Of a stretch of DNA of 64,000 nt, positions 58,112 to 64,000 are shown in pieces. The notes under the pieces are model-generated. The model had not been told where the DNA came from, searched no databases, and saw nothing but the letters and a program-made list of their open reading frames with translations. This stretch comes from Arthrobacter sp. Bz4 (lineage in GTDB: Bacteria; Actinomycetota; Actinomycetes; Actinomycetales; Micrococcaceae): NCBI RefSeq assembly GCF_003075455.1, contig NZ_QDAE01000005.1:62001-126000 (forward strand). Reading direction: 5' to 3'. Position numbers and translations under genes: made by a program. The stretch's first letter is position 1, and every line of letters begins with the position of its first letter.

Positions 58112-59251
58112 CTATTCGCGAAGCTGGGCCACCATGTCGAGGACGACGGCGCTGAGGTCGCCGTCGTGCTCGGCGGCGACCCGACGCTGCCGCTGATAGC
58201 CAGCACCGCGGGCCAGGATCTTCTCCACATCACCGAGCTCCTCGACGCAGCCCAGTTTCTTCGCGACCGGCTGCAGCCGCTCCAGCACCTCCACGAGGTG
58301 CTCGGTGACCAGCTGCTCCTTGCCCTGGGCGTCCAGGATAATGATGGCTTCCATCCCATAGCGGGCGGCACGCCACTTGTTCTCCTGCACATGCCAGGGC
58401 GGCATGGTGGGGATGGTTCCGCCATTGTCCAGGGTGGTGGAGAATTCGTCGACGAGGCACTGGGTCAGCGCAGCAACTGCTCCCACGTCCTGGAGGGTTG
58501 AGAGTCCGTCGCAAACCCGCATTTCGATGGTGCCCAGGTTCGCGACCGGTCGAATATCCCACCGGATCTCGTTCACTGAGTCGATCACCCCGGTGGTGAA
58601 CATGTCCTGCACATAGGACTCGTACTCCGCCCAGGAGGGGAACTGGAACGGCAATCCAGCGGTGGGTAGCTGTTGGAACATCAGGGCACGCTGCGACGCG
58701 TACCCCGTATCATCGCCACCCCAGAACGGCGACGACGCCGACAGCGCCTGGAAATGCGGCACATAGTTCACCAGGCCGTCCAGGATCGGCATCGCCTTGT
58801 CCCGGCGATCCAGCCCCACATGCACGTGGACACCGTAGATGACCATCTGCTGGCCCCACCACTGGGTGCGATCAATCAGTTTGAAGTAGCGCTCCTTATC
58901 GGTCACCGGCTGGGACCGTGGCACGCTGAAAGGGTGCGAGCCGGCGGAGAACAGCTCAACGCCCATCGGGTCGGTGACCTCGCGGACCGCTGCCAGGGAG
59001 CGGGAAAGATCAGCTTTCGCCTCGGCCACCGTGTGGCAGATGCCGGTCACCAGCTCCACCGTGTTCAGCAGCAACTCCTGCTTGATATGGGGGTGCTCCT
59101 CATCCTCCTGCAACTCGGGATGGTTGGCCGCGACTCCCCGCAGGACCTGATTGGCAACCGAGACCAGATCGCCGTTGTAGCGGTCCACCAGAGCGAGTTC
59201 CCACTCCACGCCGAGCGTTGACTGGGCTGATTGCGCAAATTCGATCTTCAT
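58112..59251 (-). CDS. YbdK-type carboxylate-amine (glutamate-cysteine) ligase
   Basis: Encodes 379 residues from ATG at 59251 (MKIEFAQSAQSTLGVEWELA), with CAGGAG eight bases upstream; the frame extends to 59332 without similarity. It belongs to the GCS2 family: STLGVEWELALVDRYNG, GVHVHVGLDRRDKAM and NLGTIEMRVCDG are typical. Family members couple glutamate to an amino compound with ATP. The physiological substrate in actinobacteria is uncertain. Confidence 0.9.
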   Translation of the reverse strand: MKIEFAQSAQSTLGVEWELALVDRYNGDLVSVANQVLRGVAANHPELQEDEEHPHIKQELLLNTVELVTGICHTVAEAKADLSRSLAAVREVTDPMGVELFSAGSHPFSVPRSQPVTDKERYFKLIDRTQWWGQQMVIYGVHVHVGLDRRDKAMPILDGLVNYVPHFQALSASSPFWGGDDTGYASQRALMFQQLPTAGLPFQFPSWAEYESYVQDMFTTGVIDSVNEIRWDIRPVANLGTIEMRVCDGLSTLQDVGAVAALTQCLVDEFSTTLDNGGTIPTMPPWHVQENKWRAARYGMEAIIILDAQGKEQLVTEHLVEVLERLQPVAKKLGCVEELGDVEKILARGAGYQRQRRVAAEHDGDLSAVVLDMVAQLRE

Positions 59252-59359
59252 GTAGCTGGCTCCTGACCGGTACCGGACTGCTGGAAAATTCTGCCTCGGT
59301 ATCGCGTCATCCGCGGAAGAGAACTGTCCCAATATTAGAGCAGGAGTAGCATCGATACA

Positions 59360-61051
59360 GTGAAACGCGCAGCCCGCCGGGCGAACACTGGGATTCCGCC
59401 ACGTCCTCGGGGCTTACGCCAGACAGGATTAGCGGTTCTCACGCTCCTGCTCGTGGCCGGGTGCACCCCCGCGGGCAACGGCACCGGGTCGCCCTCCCCC
59501 GAGAGTCCGCCCACGTCGTCGTCCCCGAAACCGACGGCACCCAGCAACCCCGTGTTGCCGTGGGGCCCGAGTACCGCGAATTACGACGACGCCGTTGCCG
59601 CCGTCGCTGCGATGAGCACCGAGCAGCGGGCGGGGCAGGTGATGGTGGGCTTCTACGCTGGCACCGATCCGACCGGACAGCAACAGGCCATCCGCGACCT
59701 GCACCTCGCGGGCAGCATCATTATGGGAGACAACGTTCCACTGGCCGGTGACGGGACAGCCGATGCGGACGCGATGGCAGCAGTCACGTCCGGCCTGGCC
59801 GAAGCCGTCGCTGCTGACGGCCGGACCTGGCCCGCCGTCATCTCCGTGGATCAGGAAGGCGGGCAGGTTGCCCGCCTCGGCGCACCCTTGACCAGCTGGC
59901 CAACTCCTATGACCTACGGTGCCGCCGGGGATCCGGCGCTGGTGGCAACCTCAATGACAGCCATGAACTCCGAACTCGCGGGTCTTGGGTTCACCATGAA
60001 CCACGCCCCGTCGGTCGATGTCACCACCGGGGCCAGTGACCCCACCATCGGTGCCCGCGCCTATTCGGATGACCCGGCCCTGGTCGGCGAGCTTGGCTCG
60101 GCGGCCGTCACCGGAATACTGGAGTCGGCTGTGCTGCCCAGTGTGAAGCACTTCCCCGGGCACGGGTCGGTACCCGCCGATTCACATCTTGAGTTGCCGG
60201 TGCAGACCGCCTCCCTTGAGGAGCTTGAGACCCGCGACTGGGTGCCGTTCAAAGCCGCGGCGGACTCGGGAGCACCGGTGATGATGATGGGCCATATCGC
60301 CGTTGACGCCGTGGACCCGGGCGTGCCGTCGTCGGTCTCGGCGCCGAACTATGCAGCGCTGCGCGGGCTCGGCTTCGACGGAGTGATAGTCACCGACGCC
60401 CTGAACATGGCAGCCGTTGAAGAGTTATACCCGGGCGGGCAGTCGGCTCCCCGTGCGCTAGCCGCCGGCGCGGACCTGCTCCTGATGCCCACCGACTCGT
60501 ACGCCGCACACGCGGCAATTGTTGCCGCCATCGACGACGGCAGCCTCCCCGACGAACGGCTGGCCGAGGCCGCGACCCGTGTGGTCTCGCTGATGCTGTG
60601 GCAGGCGGAGTTGGCGGCTGAAGCCGACCCGGCCGAACCAGGGGAGCAGGCGGAGGCGAGCGGTGTGGCGTCGGCAGCTGCAATCACCGTGCTCACCGGC
60701 CAGTGCGGCGGGGACCTCTTGAACGGTACGGCTTCGGTCGTCGGTGGTACTGAAGCCGACGCCCAACGGTTTACCGAGGCTGCTGAGGCGGCGGGGGTTA
60801 CTGTGGGCCCTGGCGGCACCACAGTTTCATTGGTCGGTGCTGGCGGGACCGGTGCAGCGCCGGCCGACGTCGCCGTCGCGCTGGATGCCCCCTGGTGGCT
60901 GGAAGCGGTTGACGCTCCCGTGGAGATTGCTGCGTACGGAAACACGCCGGGCGCGTTCGCCGCCGTGCTGGCTGTCCTGACGGGGGCCGCTCCAGCGCCG
61001 GGACAACTTCCGGTCGACGCTGCCGGGTACGACGCCGGAACCGGCTGCTAA
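59360..61051 (+). CDS. GH3 beta-N-acetylhexosaminidase-like lipoprotein
   Basis: Encodes 563 residues from GTG. A signal peptide ends in the lipobox LLLVAGC (Cys35), followed by a Ser/Pro linker. The GH3 domain runs from about 75 to 415, with VISVDQEGGQVARL, KHFPGHGSVPADSHLELP (the NagZ-type His) and nucleophile Asp in VIVTDALNM. An Ala/Gly-rich domain of about 150 residues follows. It probably removes GlcNAc from peptidoglycan fragments outside the cell. TAGCAT lies exactly seven bases before the GTG. Confidence 0.92.
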   Translation: MKRAARRANTGIPPRPRGLRQTGLAVLTLLLVAGCTPAGNGTGSPSPESPPTSSSPKPTAPSNPVLPWGPSTANYDDAVAAVAAMSTEQRAGQVMVGFYAGTDPTGQQQAIRDLHLAGSIIMGDNVPLAGDGTADADAMAAVTSGLAEAVAADGRTWPAVISVDQEGGQVARLGAPLTSWPTPMTYGAAGDPALVATSMTAMNSELAGLGFTMNHAPSVDVTTGASDPTIGARAYSDDPALVGELGSAAVTGILESAVLPSVKHFPGHGSVPADSHLELPVQTASLEELETRDWVPFKAAADSGAPVMMMGHIAVDAVDPGVPSSVSAPNYAALRGLGFDGVIVTDALNMAAVEELYPGGQSAPRALAAGADLLLMPTDSYAAHAAIVAAIDDGSLPDERLAEAATRVVSLMLWQAELAAEADPAEPGEQAEASGVASAAAITVLTGQCGGDLLNGTASVVGGTEADAQRFTEAAEAAGVTVGPGGTTVSLVGAGGTGAAPADVAVALDAPWWLEAVDAPVEIAAYGNTPGAFAAVLAVLTGAAPAPGQLPVDAAGYDAGTGC

Positions 61052-61167
61052 GCGGCTGTTAACCGGCTAACCGGCGACCCGGTCGGGAGGACGAGCTGGC
61101 AGCGGTGTGTGTGACCGGGCGCAGCGGGTTACTGACCCGGACGGGTGCATTGCGGTGAATGAACAGC

Positions 61168-61208
61168 GGACCCGGATCGGCATCAACTACTCATGCAAAT
61201 CCGGGTCC
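61168..61208. terminator. Inverted repeat between convergent GH3 and sugar-ABC genes
   Basis: GGACCCGGAT at 61168-61177 and ATCCGGGTCC at 61199-61208 are perfect reverse complements with a 21-base loop. It is in the 200-base convergent gap and could be a bidirectional terminator, though it has no T-tract. Confidence 0.45.
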
Positions 61209-61251
61209 GTCACAACGCCGCCGCGCTAACGGCCGGGTAGGGAGGCTACTG

Positions 61252-62583
61252 CTATTCCTGGACCGGGATGGACTGCGCTGTCAGTGCATCGACGGTCTGC
61301 TGCTGGCCTTCACTGAGCGCATCCAGCAGTGTGCCGGAGCCGCCAATCGCTGCACCGAAACCGTCGGAGACGTCAGTGTAGGTCTGGGTCATGGTCGGGC
61401 CCCAGGTGAAGTTGGGGTCAACGTTCGCTGAGGCTTCGGCGAAGACATCATAGATCTGCTGTCCGTCGTAGAATTCGACGCCGCCAGCGAAGGCCTCAAG
61501 CTCGGTCGCAGACTTTGCTGCTGGGTACAGCCCGCCGAGTTCGTTGGCCAGGGCCAGGGCTTCAGGGTCGGTGTTGAGCCACAAGGCGAACTGCGCTGCC
61601 TCGGCCGGGTGCTCTGAGCCCTTCAGCACAGCGGTGGAGGAGCCACCCCAGTTGCCGGCGGTTTCTCCGCCTGCTTCCCACTGCGGCATGGGGGCAACGG
61701 CCCACTTGCCTGCTGTGTCGGGTGCGCCGTCGGACAGGGTGGTTGCACCCCACACGGCCGAAACCCAGGTCCACTGCTGGCCCTCGTTGAACGATGCGTT
61801 CCACTCGTCCGAGAAGGACGGGAGGGTGGACACGAGGTCCTCCGACAGCAGGTCCTGCCAGTAGGTCGCGACTTCCTCGGACTCGGGCCCGGTCAGATTA
61901 ACGTCCCAGCTCTCGCCGTCGTTGGCGAACCACTGGCCGCCGTTCTGCCAGACCATGCCAGCGAACCAGTTGACGTCAGTCTTGGGGAAGTTGGTGATGT
62001 AGGCGCCCTCCGCCTTGATCTGCTCGGCGGCAACGGCATATTCCTCCCAGGTGGTGGGAACCTCGATGCCGGCCTCCTCGAAGAGATCGGCGCGGTAGTA
62101 CATGGCCATGGGGCCGCTGTCCTGCGGGATGGCGTAGACGGAGCCCTCCTCGCCGAAGGTCGTCTGTCCCCACGTCCAATCGACGAACTGGTCGGCGGCC
62201 TCCGTGACGCCAGCGCACTCGGCGATGTTTTCCAGCCCGTCCTGGACACGGAAGTTCGGCAGTGCGTCGTACTCGATCTGGCCGAGGTCGGGTGCGTTGC
62301 CAGCCTGAATCTGATTGAAGAAGTTCTGGTAGGTACCGGAGTTGCCGTTGGGTCCGGTCTGCACGGTGACCTGGATGTCCGGGTTCTCCTCGTTCCACAG
62401 TTCAACTACCTGGTCCATCCCTGGAACCCAGGTGGTGAAGTTCAGCTCGACTGGCCCCTCGGAGGCCTCGCAGGGTGCCGCTTCGGCCCCTCCGCCCGAG
62501 CTGTCCCCGCCGGCTGAACAACCGGTGAGAGCCAGCGCAGAGATGGCAAAGGCCGCGGTGACTTTTCCGTAATGCGCGCGCAT
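61252..62583 (-). CDS. Sugar ABC transporter substrate-binding lipoprotein
   Basis: Encodes 443 residues. The signal peptide ends with LALTGCSAGG (lipobox Cys22). MalE-like solute-binding fold: VELNFTTWVPGMDQVVELWN and GGQWFANDGESWDVNLTGPE. GATAGGAAAAACA precedes the ATG. It sits downstream of two permease genes, forming a CUT1-type importer. The ligand is unknown; no ATPase is encoded here, so a shared MsiK-type ATPase may serve it. Confidence 0.92.
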   Translation of the reverse strand: MRAHYGKVTAAFAISALALTGCSAGGDSSGGGAEAAPCEASEGPVELNFTTWVPGMDQVVELWNEENPDIQVTVQTGPNGNSGTYQNFFNQIQAGNAPDLGQIEYDALPNFRVQDGLENIAECAGVTEAADQFVDWTWGQTTFGEEGSVYAIPQDSGPMAMYYRADLFEEAGIEVPTTWEEYAVAAEQIKAEGAYITNFPKTDVNWFAGMVWQNGGQWFANDGESWDVNLTGPESEEVATYWQDLLSEDLVSTLPSFSDEWNASFNEGQQWTWVSAVWGATTLSDGAPDTAGKWAVAPMPQWEAGGETAGNWGGSSTAVLKGSEHPAEAAQFALWLNTDPEALALANELGGLYPAAKSATELEAFAGGVEFYDGQQIYDVFAEASANVDPNFTWGPTMTQTYTDVSDGFGAAIGGSGTLLDALSEGQQQTVDALTAQSIPVQE

Positions 62584-62662
62584 TGTTTTTCCTATCGGTG
62601 GTAGTTCAGTGCAGGAGCGGATGTCCCTGCACCAGGTGGTGCTGATTGTGAAAATCTGTGTG

Positions 62663-63592
62663 CTATTTGACGCCGCCGGCGCCGAGCCCGCTGCTCCAGA
62701 AGCGTTGTAGTGCGAGGAACGCGATGATCAGCGGGACAATCGAGACGAGAGCTCCGACAAGCACCAGGGACCGCAGTTCGGGGATCTGGCTGATCTGGCT
62801 GTTCCACGCGTAGAGGCCCAGGGTGACCGGGAAGAGTACCTGATCGCGGAGCATGATGAGAGGAAGGAAGAAGTTGTTCCAGATCGCCACGAACTGGAAG
62901 AGGAAAATCGTGACCAGCGCGGGAGCCATCAGGCGGGTGGAGACCGTGAAGAAGGTCCGGACCTCCCCCGATCCGTCCAGTCGCGCTGCCTCGAGCAACT
63001 CCCCGGGGACGCTGGCCGCCGCGTAGATCCGGGCCAGGTAGACGCCAAACGGGCTGACCAGGCTCGGCAGGAACACCGCCCACATGGTGTTTGTCAGATT
63101 GGCCTGGCTGAAGATCAGGAAGAGCGGCAAAGCCAGCGCTGTCGCGGGAACAAGGACACCGCTGAGCACGATGTTGAAGATCGCCTCGCGTCCCTTGAAC
63201 TCGTATTTAGCGAGCGCGTACCCGCACATCGCGGCAATGACGGTGCCGAGCAGGGCCCCGATCCCCGCGTAGATGGCCGAGTTCAGGAGCCACCGGCCGA
63301 ACAGTCCGTCGTTGTAGGTGAATAGCCGTCCCAGGTTGTTGAAGAAGGTTCCGAACGAATTCGCCGTGAACCACAGCGGCGCCGTCGACGTGATTTCGCC
63401 ACCGGTTTTCGTTGAGGTGGTGAGGAGCCACCAGATGGGGGTCAGAAAGTAGAGCGTGAAAACACCCATGATGAGCATCGCGGCGCTGCGCGACATGATG
63501 CTCTGGCGGGGTCCACGCGCGGTGTCTTCCCGGGGCGGTCTGGGTCCTCCACCGCGTGGGCGTTTGGAGGCCGTGGCTGGGGCTGCGGTCAC
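62663..63592 (-). CDS. Sugar ABC transporter permease, MalG type
   Basis: Encodes 309 residues from GTG overlapping the upstream permease stop by four bases. Six membrane helices follow a 30-residue basic N terminus (LIMGVFTLYFLTPIWWLL is the first). The EAA coupling loop is VPGELLEAARLDGSGEVRTF. With the MalF-type partner it forms the translocation pore. Confidence 0.93.
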   Translation of the reverse strand: MTAAPATASKRPRGGGPRPPREDTARGPRQSIMSRSAAMLIMGVFTLYFLTPIWWLLTTSTKTGGEITSTAPLWFTANSFGTFFNNLGRLFTYNDGLFGRWLLNSAIYAGIGALLGTVIAAMCGYALAKYEFKGREAIFNIVLSGVLVPATALALPLFLIFSQANLTNTMWAVFLPSLVSPFGVYLARIYAAASVPGELLEAARLDGSGEVRTFFTVSTRLMAPALVTIFLFQFVAIWNNFFLPLIMLRDQVLFPVTLGLYAWNSQISQIPELRSLVLVGALVSIVPLIIAFLALQRFWSSGLGAGGVK

Positions 63593-64000
63593 TGGGTAAC
63601 CTTCCGCTGGGTCGACTTCAGGAAGACGAAGGAGAGGATGAACGTGGCGAGTGCGAGGACCACCGAGAACGCCGCGGCCAGATTGTAGTTTGGAACCGAC
63701 GCGGTGGTGTAGACCGCGAGGTTGGGCGTGAACGTGCTGTTGATCGCCGAGCTGAAGCTACGCAGGGTCTGCGGTTCGGCGAGCAGCTGCAGGGTGCCGA
63801 TGATCGAAAAGACCGCCGTCAGGATGATCGCCGGGATCACCAGGGGGATCTTGATGCGCCACGCGATCTGGATGTTGCTCGCCCCGTCGAGCCTCGCGGC
63901 CTCGTAGATTTCGGTGGGGATCGCCAGCAGCGACGCATAGATGATGAGCATGTTGTACCCGACATACACCCAGGTCACGATGTTGGCTATGGCCCAGAGC
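63589..64000 (-). CDS. Sugar ABC transporter permease, MalF type (partial)
   Basis: Only the C-terminal 136 residues lie in the window; the frame is open through the right edge (LWAIANIVTWVYVGYNMLII). The EAA loop IPTEIYEAARLDGASNIQIA and two final helices are visible. It is the first permease of the importer; its start lies outside. Confidence 0.92.
   Translation of the reverse strand, partial: LWAIANIVTWVYVGYNMLIIYASLLAIPTEIYEAARLDGASNIQIAWRIKIPLVIPAIILTAVFSIIGTLQLLAEPQTLRSFSSAINSTFTPNLAVYTTASVPNYNLAAAFSVVLALATFILSFVFLKSTQRKVTQ

Overview
The window is chromosomal DNA from a high-GC Gram-positive actinobacterium, most likely an Arthrobacter-like member of the Micrococcaceae. The supporting signs are an S10-spc-alpha ribosomal cluster that lacks the S14 and S4 genes, GC-rich third codon positions, frequent GTG/TTG starts, a DtxR/IdeR-type iron box and a glgX-treY-treZ trehalose operon. 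This placement is inference from gene content; no database was searched.

Layout. 1-10296: S10 and spc operons (rpsJ to rplO), closed by a strong terminator. 10410-13121: secY-adk-map. 13141-16710: infA-rpmJ-rpsM-rpsK-rpoA-rplQ. 16735-17664: truA, with a terminator hairpin lying over its 5' end. 17661-24396: a prepilin peptidase followed by a signalling block (membrane histidine kinase, OmpR-type response regulator, a histidine-less HPt-like protein, and a PAS-GGDEF-EAL protein). 24441-30541, minus strand: a Tad/Flp pilus secretion locus (tadC, tadB, tadA, tadZ, cpaB and a 5'-truncated tadG) with no pilin gene. 30572-34389, minus strand: an iron-siderophore ABC importer behind an IdeR-type operator, reading straight towards the Tad remnant. 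34590-35821: rplM-rpsI with a long leader. 35952-43524: envelope and cofactor genes (glmM, mscL, a VanY-like peptidase, coaA, glmS, acpS and a frameshifted nnr). 43600-49928: glgX-treY-treZ. 49978-54120: aldo/keto reductase, acetyltransferase, and a divergent GH4 glycosidase / PfkB kinase pair. 54182-58062: alr-tsaE-tsaB-rimI-tsaD. 58112-61051: a YbdK-type carboxylate-amine ligase and a GH3 lipoprotein. 61252-64000: a sugar ABC importer whose last gene runs off the window.

How it works together. Most of the window is housekeeping: ribosome and transcription core, Sec translocation, start-Met removal, UDP-GlcNAc supply (glmM, glmS), D-alanine (alr), tRNA t6A synthesis (tsaE, tsaB, tsaD), CoA and ACP activation, and glycogen-to-trehalose conversion. 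The accessory part is 17661-34389. There, a two-component and c-di-GMP block adjoins a degraded Tad locus that appears to have lost its pilin, pseudopilin and 5' tadG sequence at the junction with an iron-uptake operon.

The most unusual signals are: (1) that junction, which may place the remaining Tad genes behind an iron-repressed promoter; (2) a set of elaborate potential RNA folds upstream of rpsJ, rplN, rpsM, rpoA and rplM, the best being a three-hairpin multiloop before rpsM and a long stem before rpoA; (3) a histidine-less HPt-like protein; (4) a 2-base frameshift in nnr; (5) several start codons placed exactly 7 bases after a -10-like hexamer, suggesting leaderless mRNAs. No CRISPR array, tRNA, rRNA, insertion sequence or prophage was found.
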